Origin: Nocardioides ungokensis
GTDB taxonomy: Bacteria; Actinomycetota; Actinomycetes; Propionibacteriales; Nocardioidaceae
Direction of reading: 5' to 3'
NCBI RefSeq assembly: GCF_013466985.1
Contig: NZ_CP059164.1
Coordinates: forward strand, 2,985,001-3,049,000
Length of the DNA: 64,000 bases
Part shown: piece by piece, positions 54,968-63,985 of the stretch
Layout of the letters: each line of letters opens with the position of its first letter
Numbering within the stretch: position 1 is the stretch's first letter
Notes under the pieces: generated by a model
What the model was told of the DNA's origin: nothing
The model's input: the letters and a program-made list of their open reading frames with translations, nothing else
Database searches by the model: none
Translations under genes and position numbers: made by a program

Positions 54968-55909
54968 CTAGCTCCGCGACAGGTCGGCGGCGCCGATGAG
55001 GCCCGCCCGGTTGCCCAGCCGCGCCTTGCGGATCTCGGGGATCGGCCGGAATCCCCGCCCGACCAGCTGGCCGGCGAAGGCCTCCCGGGCCGGGTCGAGC
55101 AGGAGCTCGTCGGCCTCGCTGACGCCGCCCCCGACCACGACGACGCCGGGGTCGAGGATCTCGGTGAGCGAGGCGATCCCCTCGCCGAGCCACCGGCCGA
55201 GCTCGGCCAGCTGCTGCCGCGCGCCCGGGTCACCCTGCTGGGCCGCCTCGGTGATCAGCGGGCCGGTGATCTTGTTCAGGTCGCCGTCGGCACGCCGCAG
55301 CATGCCCTGCGCGATCATCGCGCCGCTGAGTGCCAGTGCGCGAGCCTCGCGGACCAGCGCCGAGCCGCTGGCGTACTGCTCGAAGCAGCCGTGCTTGCCG
55401 CAGCCGCAGAAGATGCCGTTGGGCACCACCCGCATGTGCCCGATCTCGGCGCCGACGCCGTTGGCGCCGCGATAGACCTCACCGTCGAGGACCAGCCCGC
55501 CACCGACCCCCGTCCCGACGGTGACCAGGAGCAGGTCCTCGGCGTCGCTGCCGGCGCCGTAGACGAACTCGCCCCAGGCGGCCGCGTTGGCGTCGTTCTC
55601 GATGACCACCGGCAGCTCGATCCGCTTCTCGAGCTCACCCTTGAGGTCCTCGTTGCGCCAGGCGACGTTGGGCGCGAAGAGCACGACGGCACGGGCCTTG
55701 TCGACGTAGCCCGCCGCGCCGACGCCGACCGTCTCGATCTCGTGCCGCGACCTGAGCTCGCCGACGAGACCGGCGATCGCCTCCTCGATGGCCTCCGCGT
55801 CGGTCGCCGGGGACTCCACCCGGAGCTCCTCGACGATCGTGCCGCGCTCGTCGACCACGCCCCCGGCGATCTTGGTGCCACCCACGTCGATCCCACACGC
55901 CAGCGTCAT
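54968..55909 (-). CDS. glk: ROK-family glucokinase
   Basis: Phosphorylates glucose to glucose 6-phosphate; in actinomycetes ROK glucokinase also takes part in carbon catabolite control. 313 residues: GIDVGGTKIAGGVVDE (6-21), IENDANAAAWGEFVYGAG with the catalytic Asp, GTGVGGGLVLDGEVYRGANGVGAEIGHMRV and the zinc loop CGCGKHGCFEQYASGSAL. The ATG overlaps the stop of the upstream DUF5304-like gene (ATGA), implying coupling. Confidence 0.93.
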   Translation of the reverse strand: MTLACGIDVGGTKIAGGVVDERGTIVEELRVESPATDAEAIEEAIAGLVGELRSRHEIETVGVGAAGYVDKARAVVLFAPNVAWRNEDLKGELEKRIELPVVIENDANAAAWGEFVYGAGSDAEDLLLVTVGTGVGGGLVLDGEVYRGANGVGAEIGHMRVVPNGIFCGCGKHGCFEQYASGSALVREARALALSGAMIAQGMLRRADGDLNKITGPLITEAAQQGDPGARQQLAELGRWLGEGIASLTEILDPGVVVVGGGVSEADELLLDPAREAFAGQLVGRGFRPIPEIRKARLGNRAGLIGAADLSRS

Positions 55910-56322
55910 TCGTCGTCCTCCTCGGGCCAGGCCCCGTCCGTCTCGTCATCAAGGTCGATCCGCTCCACCCCGCCACGGGCCGGCGCGTCGCCGGGCGCGG
56001 CTGATGCCAGGATCCCGGCGGCGGCCTGCAGCAGCGAGGACGCTGCCACGGCCAGGTGGGCCCGAACCTCCGGGCTGGTCTGGCGTACGGCGTGCACCGT
56101 GCGGCAGATCGGGCAGTAGGTGCACTCGGGTGCGCCGGTGGCCAGGTGCTCGTCGACGTCGCGCACCGACGCCGCCGCCTGGTCCGCGAGCCCGCTCAGG
56201 CCCTGGCCGAGGTCGGAGCCGTGGTCGCGCGCCCAGTCCGAGAGCGCGCCGAAGAGCTTCAGCGCCTCCTCGGAGACGCTGCCCACGGGGTCCCGTCCGC
56301 CGGGATCGTCCGGCTCGCTCAC
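55906..56322 (-). CDS. Small DUF5304-like protein with CxxC motif
   Basis: 138 residues, acidic at both ends. The middle has CTYCPICRTVHAVRQTSPEVRAHLAVAASSLLQAAAGILA: a CxxCxxC-like Cys cluster followed by a helical segment. Position between an ArsA-like ATPase and glucokinase matches the arrangement I recall in other actinobacteria. Function unknown; the family name is tentative. Confidence 0.65.
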   Translation of the reverse strand: MSEPDDPGGRDPVGSVSEEALKLFGALSDWARDHGSDLGQGLSGLADQAAASVRDVDEHLATGAPECTYCPICRTVHAVRQTSPEVRAHLAVAASSLLQAAAGILASAAPGDAPARGGVERIDLDDETDGAWPEEDDE

Positions 56323-56323
56323 G

Positions 56324-57499
56324 TCACTGCTCCTGCCCAGTTGCCTCGAACCTCACCTGAAGCTCGCCGTCGTCCACCCGTGCCCCGGCGATGCGGTGAC
56401 GCGAGAGGCCGGCGGGCAGGGTGAGGAGACGACGATACGACCCCACGGTCACGACGAGGTCGTCGCCGTGGCGGGCGAGATCGACCTCGGCCCGGGTCAC
56501 GTTCGGAAGGGCCAGCCCGAGGACCGCCCCGCGGGTGTTCCGGGTCACCCGGAACGGACCCTCCCCGCCGGGTGCGGCGAGCGGGTCGGCCCCGTCGTAC
56601 AGCTCGCGGGCGAGCTCGGTGAGGGTCGCGACCCCGACGGGCTCCCCGGCGCGGTAGAGCGACTTCCACACCGGGAGGCCGGCGAACGACTGGGCCACCT
56701 CGGTGAGCACCCGGTCCTGCGCGGTCACCCAGCCGGCGCGCCAGTCGTCGCTCCCACCGTCGGGGAAGACGCGGTTGGCGATGACCCCGTCGACGCGGTA
56801 GCCGTAGAGGGAGAGCGTCGTGTAGGAGCGCCGGGCCTCGGCGAGCACGACGTTCTCCGGCGTCAGCACCAGGCGCACGCTGGCCCCGGGACCCGACAGC
56901 AGGGCCTGCACCTCGTCCAGCTCGGCGTGCAGCCGCTCCACCGCGTCGAAGACGCTGTCGCCCGGCATGGGTACGCCGGCGGCCCGGGTGAGCACGGGCT
57001 TGAGCGCCTTCACGACCCGCCGCTCGACGGGCAGCACCCGGTGCATGTACCAGCCGAGGGCCTCCGGCAGGGCCAGCAGGCGCAGCGTCTCGGCGGTCGG
57101 CGCGCAGTCGACGACGATCACGTCCCAGTCCCCGGAGAGCGCGTGCAGGCGCAGCTCGAGGAGCGCGAGCACCTCCTCGGCGCCGGGGATGACGGTCAGC
57201 TCCTCGGCCGCCAGCGGGTCCACGCCCGCCACGTCGAGCACCGAGAGCAGGTAGCGCTGGATCTCCGACCACGACTGCTCGAACCGCAGCTGGGCGTCGA
57301 CCTGCTGGACGAACAGCCCCTCGGCCACGCGGGTGGGCTCGGGGCCCACGTGTGCACCGAAGGCATCGGCCAGCGAGTGCGCCGGGTCGGTCGAGAGGAC
57401 CAGGGTCCGGTGGCCGGAGGCCGCGGCCAGGGCGGCCGTCCCGGCGGCCACGGTCGACTTGCCGACCCCGCCCTTGCCGGTGAACAGGAGGATGCGCAC
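56324..57499 (-). CDS. ArsA/GET3-family ATPase
   Basis: 391 residues from GTG 57499. Deviant Walker A GKGGVGKST (8-16), DPAHSLADAFG switch region, DVIVVDCAPTAETLRLLALP (Walker B/switch II). There is no second ATPase half and no Cys triad of true arsenite pumps, and no ars genes nearby, so arsenite export is unlikely; actinobacterial members are of unknown role, with GET3-like cargo handling a possibility. It follows the SRPBCC gene by 22 nt. Confidence 0.87.
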   Translation of the reverse strand: MRILLFTGKGGVGKSTVAAGTAALAAASGHRTLVLSTDPAHSLADAFGAHVGPEPTRVAEGLFVQQVDAQLRFEQSWSEIQRYLLSVLDVAGVDPLAAEELTVIPGAEEVLALLELRLHALSGDWDVIVVDCAPTAETLRLLALPEALGWYMHRVLPVERRVVKALKPVLTRAAGVPMPGDSVFDAVERLHAELDEVQALLSGPGASVRLVLTPENVVLAEARRSYTTLSLYGYRVDGVIANRVFPDGGSDDWRAGWVTAQDRVLTEVAQSFAGLPVWKSLYRAGEPVGVATLTELARELYDGADPLAAPGGEGPFRVTRNTRGAVLGLALPNVTRAEVDLARHGDDLVVTVGSYRRLLTLPAGLSRHRIAGARVDDGELQVRFEATGQEQ

Positions 57500-57521
57500 G
57501 ATGAGCCGGTCGCCGCCCGCC

Positions 57522-57974
57522 TCAGGCAAGCGTCTCGACGCGCTTCTTCAGGCCCTTGAGCGCGGTGTCGATCAGGATCTTCTCGCCCTTGCGCTTGAGC
57601 ATCCCGATGAGCGGGATGGACACGTCGAGCGCCAGGCGGTAGGTCACCTCGGTCAGGCCGCTGGCGCGCTGCTGGAGCACGTAGGCGCCGTCGAGCGCCC
57701 GCAGCATCTTGCCCTCGACCAGGGTCCACGTGACCGTGCGGTCCCCGTCCCACTCGTAGGCGAGGGTGTACTCGTCCTTGATCGGGGAGACGTCGAGCTC
57801 GAAGAACACCTGCTCGGCCCGGCCGCGGGCCTCGCCCGAGTCGTAGGAGGAGACCACGTCGGCGGTGCGCACGCCCTTGGCCCACTGCGGGTAGGCCCCG
57901 AAGTCCGCGATGACGGCCATGACGTCGGCGGGGGCGGCCTCGATCTCGATCGAGGACGTCGTCTGCTCGGCCAT
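57522..57974 (-). CDS. SRPBCC (START-like) lipid-binding protein
   Basis: 150 residues from ATG 57974, GGGGAG upstream. SSIEIEAAPADVMAVIADFGAYPQWAKGVRTADVV at the start and YEWDGDRTVTWTLVEGKMLRALDGAYVLQ in the middle fit the polyketide-cyclase/START-like fold that binds hydrophobic ligands. The end (LKGLKKRVETLA) is a C-terminal helix. It is divergent from fadD; a lipid or acyl role is inference from that. Confidence 0.82.
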   Translation of the reverse strand: MAEQTTSSIEIEAAPADVMAVIADFGAYPQWAKGVRTADVVSSYDSGEARGRAEQVFFELDVSPIKDEYTLAYEWDGDRTVTWTLVEGKMLRALDGAYVLQQRASGLTEVTYRLALDVSIPLIGMLKRKGEKILIDTALKGLKKRVETLA

Positions 57975-58168
57975 GGGGCTCCCCTGTCCTTCGGTGCCGC
58001 CCGGGGCCCGTGCCCCTGCTGCTTGGTCGCGTCGGGGGCCGAGCGTACCGGATACGAGCAGACCGGGTCGCAACGGTAACCTCCGTCGTTGACCCTCGTT
58101 CCCCGGTGTGCAGCAGCCGCGCCGTCGACCGTGACGGCCCGCCCGAGGAACAGCCACAGGAGGCACCA

Positions 58169-59959
58169 GTGCGTGAGTTCTCCACGCCCCTGACGATCGA
58201 GGTCCCGGCGACGGGGAACCTCACCGACGACGTGGTGAGCAACGCTCACGAGGCTCCCGACTCCGTGGTCTTCAGCCGGCACACCGCCACCGGCTGGGAG
58301 GACGTCACCTCGGCGACCTTCCTCGCCGAGGTGAGCGCGGTCGCCAAGGGCCTCGTCGCGGCCGGCATCGAGGTGGGCGACCGCGTCGCCCTGATCTCCA
58401 AGACCCGCTACGAGTGGACCCTGCTCGACTACGCCATCTGGTTCGCGGGCGCGGTCACCGTCCCGGTCTACGAGACCTCGTCGGCCGAGCAGATCGCCTG
58501 GATCCTCCAGGACTCCGGGGCCCGCGGCGTGGTCGCCGAGAGCGCCGACCACGTCGCCCGCGTCGCGGAGGCACGGGCCGACCTCGAGCACCTCAACCAC
58601 GTCTGGTCGCTCGCCGACAACGCCGTCGACGTGCTCGGCCGCCTCGGCGAGGACATCGCCGACGAGGTGCTGGAGGAGCGGCGCAGCACCGCGACCCCGC
58701 TCGACCTCGCGACGCTGATCTACACCTCGGGCACCACGGGCCGCCCGAAGGGCTGCATGCTCACCCACGGCAACTTCATGTTCGAGCTCGGCGTCGCCGT
58801 CGACGAGCTCGAGCGGCTCTTCACCACCGAGGGCGCCTCGACGCTGCTCTTCCTGCCGCTGGCGCACGTCTTCGCCCGGATCATCCAGGTCGGCGCGGTG
58901 AAGTCGCGGACCCGCCTGGGCCACAGCTCCGACATCAAGCACCTCCTGGCCGACCTCCAGGAGTTCCAGCCGACGTTCATCCTCGCGGTGCCGCGGGTCT
59001 TCGAGAAGGTGTTCAACACCGCCTCCCAGAAGGCCACCGCCGACGGTCGGGGCAAGATCTTCGACCGCGCAGCGGAGACCGCGATCGCCTGGTCGCGCGG
59101 GCTCGACAAGGGTCGACCCTCGCTCGCAGTCCGCGCCCGGCACGCCGTCTTCTCGCGCCTGGTCTACGGCAAGCTCCGCGACGCGCTCGGCGGCCGGTGC
59201 CTGTACGCCGTCTCCGGGGGCGCGCCGCTCGGGGAACGGCTGGGCCACTTCTACCGTGGCATCGGCCTGACCGTCCTGGAGGGCTACGGCCTGACCGAGA
59301 CGACGGCCGCCCTGACCGCGAACCTCCCCGACGCCACCAAGATCGGCACCGTGGGCAGGCCGCTGCCGGGCACCACGGTGCGGGTGGCCGACGACGGGGA
59401 GCTGCTGTTCCGGGGCGGGCAGGTCTTCGCCGGCTACTGGGCCAACGAGGAGGCGACCGCCGAGGCTCTCGAGCGGGAGGGGTGGTTCCACACCGGCGAC
59501 GTCGGTGAGGTCGACGACGAGGGCTTCGTCCGGATCACCGGGCGCAAGAAGGAGATCCTCGTCACCGCGGGCGGCAAGAACGTGGCGCCCGCCGTGCTCG
59601 AGGACCGACTGCGCGCCCACGCCCTGGTCGACCAGTGCATCGTCGTCGGGGACGGCCAGCCGTTCATCGGGGCCCTGGTGACCATCGACCCGGAGTCGCT
59701 CCCGGCCTGGGCGGAGGCCCACGGCAAGAGCGGCCACGTCGAGGACCTGGTCGACGACGCCGACCTGCGCGCGGAGATCGAGGCCGCGGTCGAGGAGGCC
59801 AACAAGGCCGTGTCGAAGGCCGAGTCGATCCGCAAGTTCACGATCCTGCCCGACTCCTGGACCGAGGAGGGCGGCCAGCTCACGCCCAGCCTCAAGCTCA
59901 AGCGCAACGTGGTGATGCGCGAGTTCCGCGACGAGGTCGCCGCGCTCTACGGCTCCTGA
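58169..59959 (+). CDS. Long-chain fatty acid-CoA ligase (FadD15-type)
   Basis: Activates fatty acids with ATP and CoA at the membrane. 596 residues of the AMP-binding superfamily: P-loop LIYTSGTTGRPKGCMLTHGN (about 184-203), LPLAHVFAR, VSGGAPLGERLGHFYRGIG, EGYGLTETTAALT (A5) and FHTGDVGEVDDEGFVRITGRKKEILVTAGGKNVAP (A7-A8). GTG 58169 has AGGAGG upstream with a 6-nt spacer. It converges with the M48 protease gene. Confidence 0.93.
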   Translation: MREFSTPLTIEVPATGNLTDDVVSNAHEAPDSVVFSRHTATGWEDVTSATFLAEVSAVAKGLVAAGIEVGDRVALISKTRYEWTLLDYAIWFAGAVTVPVYETSSAEQIAWILQDSGARGVVAESADHVARVAEARADLEHLNHVWSLADNAVDVLGRLGEDIADEVLEERRSTATPLDLATLIYTSGTTGRPKGCMLTHGNFMFELGVAVDELERLFTTEGASTLLFLPLAHVFARIIQVGAVKSRTRLGHSSDIKHLLADLQEFQPTFILAVPRVFEKVFNTASQKATADGRGKIFDRAAETAIAWSRGLDKGRPSLAVRARHAVFSRLVYGKLRDALGGRCLYAVSGGAPLGERLGHFYRGIGLTVLEGYGLTETTAALTANLPDATKIGTVGRPLPGTTVRVADDGELLFRGGQVFAGYWANEEATAEALEREGWFHTGDVGEVDDEGFVRITGRKKEILVTAGGKNVAPAVLEDRLRAHALVDQCIVVGDGQPFIGALVTIDPESLPAWAEAHGKSGHVEDLVDDADLRAEIEAAVEEANKAVSKAESIRKFTILPDSWTEEGGQLTPSLKLKRNVVMREFRDEVAALYGS

Positions 59960-59968
59960 CGCCCCGGG

Positions 59969-61198
59969 TCACGACCCGCCGAGCTGGCGCGCGATCGCGA
60001 TCCGGGTCAGCGTCGTCGGGTGGCTGCCGAACCAGAACTGTGACCAGGCGGGTGGGGTCGGGTCGGCGAGGGAGGTCAGCGAGAGCTGGCGCTGCATCGC
60101 GATGAAGGCCTGCGGGTCGTGGGTGGCCTCGAGGGCGTCCACGTCGGCCCGGGTCTCGATCTGCCGGCTGACGGCGTTCTCCAGCGGGCTCGCCAGCACG
60201 GTCCCGATCGCGAGCAGGGCGAGCAGGAGCGGCACGAGGGCGGGGTCCCCCATCGCCCGGCGCCGGCCGAGCGGCCCGACCAGCAGGCCGAGGAGCCCCA
60301 CGCCGGCCAGTGCGCCGGCGGCGCCGAGCAGGGAGCCGATCACCACGTCGTCGTGCCGGGCGTGGCCGAGCTCGTGGGCCACGACGGACAGCACCTGGTC
60401 GTCCGGCAGGTCCTTGAGCAGGTTGTCGTAGACGACGACCCGCCTGGTGCTGCCGAAGCCGGACACGTAGGCGTTCAGCGTGGTCGTACGCCGCGAGGCG
60501 TCGGCCACCAGCACGTCGTCGACGTGCACGTGCTCGCGGTCCGCCAGCCGCAGGATCTGGGAGCGCAGGGGGCCGTCCGGGAGCGGTGTGAAGGAGTTGA
60601 ACAGCGGCTCCACCACCAGCGGGTAGACGAACGACCCGGCCAGCACGAGCACGGCCAGCAGCCCGCCCGCCACGGCCGGCCACGCCCGGCGCCAGCGCCG
60701 GGCACACGCGAGCAGGACGACCAGCCCGACCGACGTCGTCACGATCGTCACCAGCTCGGTCCGCACCAGGTCGGACGCGAACCCGCCCCAGGACTGGTGG
60801 GTGAGCCCGCGGTCGAGCAGGAGCCGGTGCATCAGCACGGCGAACGGCAGGGTGACCACGCGACCGACCAGCACCAGCGCGGCCACGGTCAGCACGACCT
60901 GCACCCACCACCGGCCCGGCAGCCGTTCCACGAGTCGTGCCCCCAGCCGCGTGAAGCCGAGCCAGCCCGCGACCAGCAGCGAGACGGCCAGGGAGCTCCA
61001 GCTCCAGACCCGGGCCCAGGTCGAGAAGTCCTCGGCGGCACTGATCTGGCGGGCGGTGAAGACCGAGCCCGGTGACGCCGGGGGCGGCGTACCACCGGGG
61101 ACGGGGTGCCAGGGCACCAGCCAGGCGGCGAGGCCCACGAAGGCGACCACCCCGACGACCAGGACGACGAGGGACGTCCTCCGGTCGCCGTGGGTCAC
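59969..61198 (-). CDS. M48-family membrane metalloprotease (CAAX protease-like)
   Basis: 409 residues with about five to six N-terminal helices and two more after the active site. The zinc motif is HELGH (275-279) in VLSVVAHELGHARHDD, with the third ligand in ENAVSRQIETRADVDAL. Topology and motif match Ste24/HtpX-type proteases, which cut membrane or misfolded proteins. GTG start overlaps the stop of the upstream metalloprotease gene (GTGA). Confidence 0.9.
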   Translation of the reverse strand: MTHGDRRTSLVVLVVGVVAFVGLAAWLVPWHPVPGGTPPPASPGSVFTARQISAAEDFSTWARVWSWSSLAVSLLVAGWLGFTRLGARLVERLPGRWWVQVVLTVAALVLVGRVVTLPFAVLMHRLLLDRGLTHQSWGGFASDLVRTELVTIVTTSVGLVVLLACARRWRRAWPAVAGGLLAVLVLAGSFVYPLVVEPLFNSFTPLPDGPLRSQILRLADREHVHVDDVLVADASRRTTTLNAYVSGFGSTRRVVVYDNLLKDLPDDQVLSVVAHELGHARHDDVVIGSLLGAAGALAGVGLLGLLVGPLGRRRAMGDPALVPLLLALLAIGTVLASPLENAVSRQIETRADVDALEATHDPQAFIAMQRQLSLTSLADPTPPAWSQFWFGSHPTTLTRIAIARQLGGS

Positions 61199-62448
61199 GA
61201 CGCCAAGTCTGACAGGCCCTGTCGCCAGCGTTGCGTCAGCTCACCGACGCCCAGGCCGAACGACGACTTCAGCGCCACCCCCAGCGGCGTCCCGTGGTCG
61301 ACACGTTCGTAGAGGTGGACCAGCGCCGCCTCCCCGCCGGTGCGGGCGAGGAGCCGGCAGGCCAGCCACGCGCTCTCGTAGGTGGCCCCCAGGTGGGTCG
61401 TGGTGGTGCCGAACTCTGCGGCCCCCGGCAGGTGGGCCGGCGGACCGTCCCGGCGGACCCGCTTGATGATCTGGCCCGCGGTCGTGGTGATGGGCAGGTC
61501 GACGTCACGCAGGGCCACGTAGTCGGCGAACCCCTCGAGCAGCCACAGCGGCATGCTGCTCGTGGCGGCACCCGTCGCGACGTGGACGGCCTCGTGGCTC
61601 ATCACCACCTGGGCGCCCTGCGGCCGCAGGGAGTCGAAGACGTCGGGGTTGACGAAGACGTGCACCGGGGCGCCGGCGGCACCCGATCCGTCGACGGTCG
61701 AGGTGACCGCCGCGATGTTGGCGTACTCCCCCGGGTCGGCGTCCAGGGTGGAGTCCAGGGCCTGTCCCGAGGACGGCACCTCCACGACGAGCCCGGAGTG
61801 CCACTGCGGGAGGACCCGGCGTACGACGGGGACCGCGGTGGTGGCGCGTCGCGCGTAGGCGTCGGCCTCGTGGACCGAGCCGGCCACCATCACCAGCGTC
61901 GAGGGGGTGCGCCGCACCTGCAGGGCCGTCGTCATCCACAGCGGCGAGCGGCGGCCACCGCCGCCGACTCCCTCCAGGGCGACGTGGTCGCCCTGCGTCA
62001 CGAACCGGACGGTCATCTCGACGTGGGCGGGTTGGCGGTCGAAGCCCGCGAACCGCCAGGTCGCGTCCACCGCCGCCGACCAGGACCCGTCGTCGGCCAC
62101 GCCCCCCTCCTCGTCGACGTAGCGCAGCGTGAAGTCGCGCACGCGCAGCGCGCGGGCGTTGGCGGCCACGGCGCCGAGCAGGGAGCGGGCGTGGTCGTCG
62201 CCGGACGGGGCGAGCGCCCGGGCTGCGGCGGGGTCACCGTCGTCGACGGCGTGCTCGAGGTGCTGCAGGGCCGTGGCGGCCTCGGACGGCTGGACACCGG
62301 GCGCGGACCGGTGCGTGGGGGTGGCCACGTAGGGCTCGCGGCCGAGCACCAGCCACGTGACCAGCGCGGCGACCAGGATCAGGGACAGCGAAAGGCCGGC
62401 CGCCCACCACAGTGAGCGACCGGCCTTCGCGCGGGCGGGGTCAGCCAG
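61195..62448 (-). CDS. Membrane-anchored metalloprotease-like protein (HEAVH)
   Basis: About 417 residues if read from a CTG at 62448; the only standard start (GTG 62349) would remove the membrane anchor (LWWAAGLSLSLILVAALVTWL). The extracytoplasmic domain has a gluzincin-like motif HEAVH with SHEAVHVATGAATSSMPLWLLEGFADYVA, giving two His and a downstream Glu as zinc ligands. A region before it (about residues 60-170) resembles a cystatin- or NTF2-like fold. Substrate unknown. It starts inside the end of the NlpC/P60 gene. Confidence 0.75.
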   Translation of the reverse strand: MADPARAKAGRSLWWAAGLSLSLILVAALVTWLVLGREPYVATPTHRSAPGVQPSEAATALQHLEHAVDDGDPAAARALAPSGDDHARSLLGAVAANARALRVRDFTLRYVDEEGGVADDGSWSAAVDATWRFAGFDRQPAHVEMTVRFVTQGDHVALEGVGGGGRRSPLWMTTALQVRRTPSTLVMVAGSVHEADAYARRATTAVPVVRRVLPQWHSGLVVEVPSSGQALDSTLDADPGEYANIAAVTSTVDGSGAAGAPVHVFVNPDVFDSLRPQGAQVVMSHEAVHVATGAATSSMPLWLLEGFADYVALRDVDLPITTTAGQIIKRVRRDGPPAHLPGAAEFGTTTTHLGATYESAWLACRLLARTGGEAALVHLYERVDHGTPLGVALKSSFGLGVGELTQRWRQGLSDLAS

Positions 62449-63441
62449 GGCGGACCGCGCCGACGTACGGCATCTCGTGCAGGCTCGTCACCTTCACACC
62501 GGCGCTGGGGTTCTCGGCGTTCACGATCATGCCGTTGCCGATGTACATGCCGACGTGGCTGATCGGGCTGTAGTAGAACACCAGGTCACCCGGCTGCAGG
62601 TCGGACTCCGCGATGTGCGGGCCGGAGCTGTACTGGGCGCTCGAGGAGTGCGGCAGCGCCACACCGGCCTGGGCCCAGGCCATCATCGTCAGGCCGGAGC
62701 AGTCGAACGCGTTCGGGCCGGCCGCGCCGTAGACGTAGGCCTTGCCGACCTGCGCCATGGCGTACTGGACCGCGGCGGCCGCATTGCCGGAGGCCGGCAC
62801 GCTGGGCGTACGGGTGGTGCTGCGGGAGGTGATCGCATCGCGCTGCTGGGCCTCGAGCTTGCCCAGCAGGGACTTGGCCTCGGCGAACTTCTTGTCGATC
62901 GTCGCCTTCTCCGCGGCCAGCTTCTTCTGGGTCGCGGCGACCTCGGCGGCACGCTTCTCCGTCGCCTGGCGGCGGATGTCCAGCGCCTTGAGCTCGGAGG
63001 AGTAGTCGTCGAACAGCTGGCCCTGCATGTCGTCGAAGGCCGACATGGTCGAGAGCTGCGAGAGGAAGGCCTTGGGGTCCTTGGACACGACGACCTGACC
63101 CACCGCGGAGAGGCTCTGCCCCTCGTACTGGCGGACGATCGAGTCCTTGACCTCCGACTGGACCGCGCCGAGGCGATCGTCCTGCCGGCGCTGGTCGGCC
63201 TTCAGCGACGCCATGTCGTGGCGCAGCTCCTTGAGCTCGAGCTTCGCGTTGTTGTAGCGCTCCGAGGCCACCTCGGCCTGGTGGTAGAGCGAGTCGACGC
63301 GGCTCTTGACATCATCGATGTTCGGCGCGGCCTGGGCGGGGGTGGAGGTCGAGGGACGACCCCGACGACGGCCGCGAGGGCCAGTCCCGACAGGACGACG
63401 CCGAATGGGCGCGAAATGGCGCGCTTCCGACCGTTCAGCAC
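62441..63441 (-). CDS. NlpC/P60 peptidoglycan hydrolase, one frameshift
   Basis: About 334 residues. Signal peptide VLNGRKRAISRPFGVVLSGLALAAVVGVV from GTG 63441; one missing base near 63357 then shifts the frame. After it come a long coiled coil (ERYNNAKLELKELRHDM to KKFAEAKSLLGKLEAQQ, about 63270-62850) and a C-terminal NlpC/P60 domain with FDCSGLTMMAWAQAGVALPHSS (catalytic Cys) and PISHVGMYIGNGMIVNAE (catalytic His). RipA-like hydrolases of this layout cleave cross-linked peptides during septation. Expression is under a c-di-AMP riboswitch upstream. Confidence 0.9.
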
Positions 63442-63460
63442 GAGCGGGCGGTCTCCCTTG

Positions 63461-63612
63461 CGTGTCGTACGCCTACCGGGTGAGCTGACGGGTTCGGGCA
63501 CGACAGGCCCTACTCCAGCTCCTCGGTGGCACGAGTGCCACCGCCTTGCAGGAGATTCACCCCAGATGGGTTGGTTCCCCGGCTCCCAGACCACCGAGGC
63601 GGCCTGGAACTC
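63461..63612 (-). promoter_or_regulatory. ydaO-type c-di-AMP riboswitch
   Basis: In the leader of the NlpC/P60 gene. On the minus strand it carries the family core: GCCGGGGAACC, CTGGGGTGAATC, AGTAGGGC, CCCGAACCCGTCAGCTCACC and CGGTAGGCGTA in the expected order, with a variable hairpin (GGTGGCACTCGTGCCACC) between. The ydaO class senses cyclic di-AMP and in actinobacteria commonly precedes wall-hydrolase genes (family knowledge). The 3' end is about 20 nt before the GTG start. Confidence 0.9.
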
Positions 63613-63669
63613 GACGCGGTGCCCGCGTGGATCCGGTCTGATCCACGTTCACGGACACCTGAGCGCCAC

Positions 63670-63696
63670 ACACTAGTGGGGGGATCGGCGAGTCAA
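63670..63696 (-). promoter_or_regulatory. Likely promoter of the riboswitch transcript
   Basis: TTGACT (63696-63691) and TAGTGT (63675-63670) on the minus strand, spaced 15 nt, in an otherwise A/T-richer stretch about 60 nt upstream of the riboswitch. The spacing is short of the ideal 17. Confidence 0.5.
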
Positions 63697-63778
63697 CAAA
63701 CTTCCGTCCCCAAGTTTCGTCGTGTTTTTGCCCACGTGCATGGTCATTTCGGGGGAAACGCCACACGCGTCACTCTGG

Positions 63779-63985
63779 TCACGCAGACTCGATCTCGATG
63801 CCGTCCACGGCCTGCACGAGCCGGAGCGGAGGGACCAGGCCGCCCTCGGCCAGGACGTCGAGCGCGCGGCGCTCGTCGTCGTCGAAGGTCAGCTCGGGCG
63901 GCGGCCCCAGCAGCACGGTCACCACGCAGTCGTGGCACGCCAGCCCACGCACCACGCAGGTGTCGCAGTCGATTCGCGTCGTCAT
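63779..63985 (-). CDS. Small Cys-rich protein, 68 aa
   Basis: 68 residues with four Cys in two pairs, CDTCVVRGLACHDC (7-20), suggesting a small zinc or disulphide centre, then an acidic stretch and VLAEGGLVPPLRLVQAVDG. It is the gene upstream of the riboswitch-controlled hydrolase, on the same strand. The ATG is 15 nt from the window edge, so the promoter is not visible. No function assigned. Confidence 0.65.
   Translation of the reverse strand: MTTRIDCDTCVVRGLACHDCVVTVLLGPPPELTFDDDERRALDVLAEGGLVPPLRLVQAVDGIEIESA

Noticed and set aside
56324-57499. Arsenite-pump ATPase
   Set aside because: Only one ATPase half, no arsenite-binding Cys triad and no arsB/arsR neighbours; kept as a general ArsA/GET3-family ATPase.
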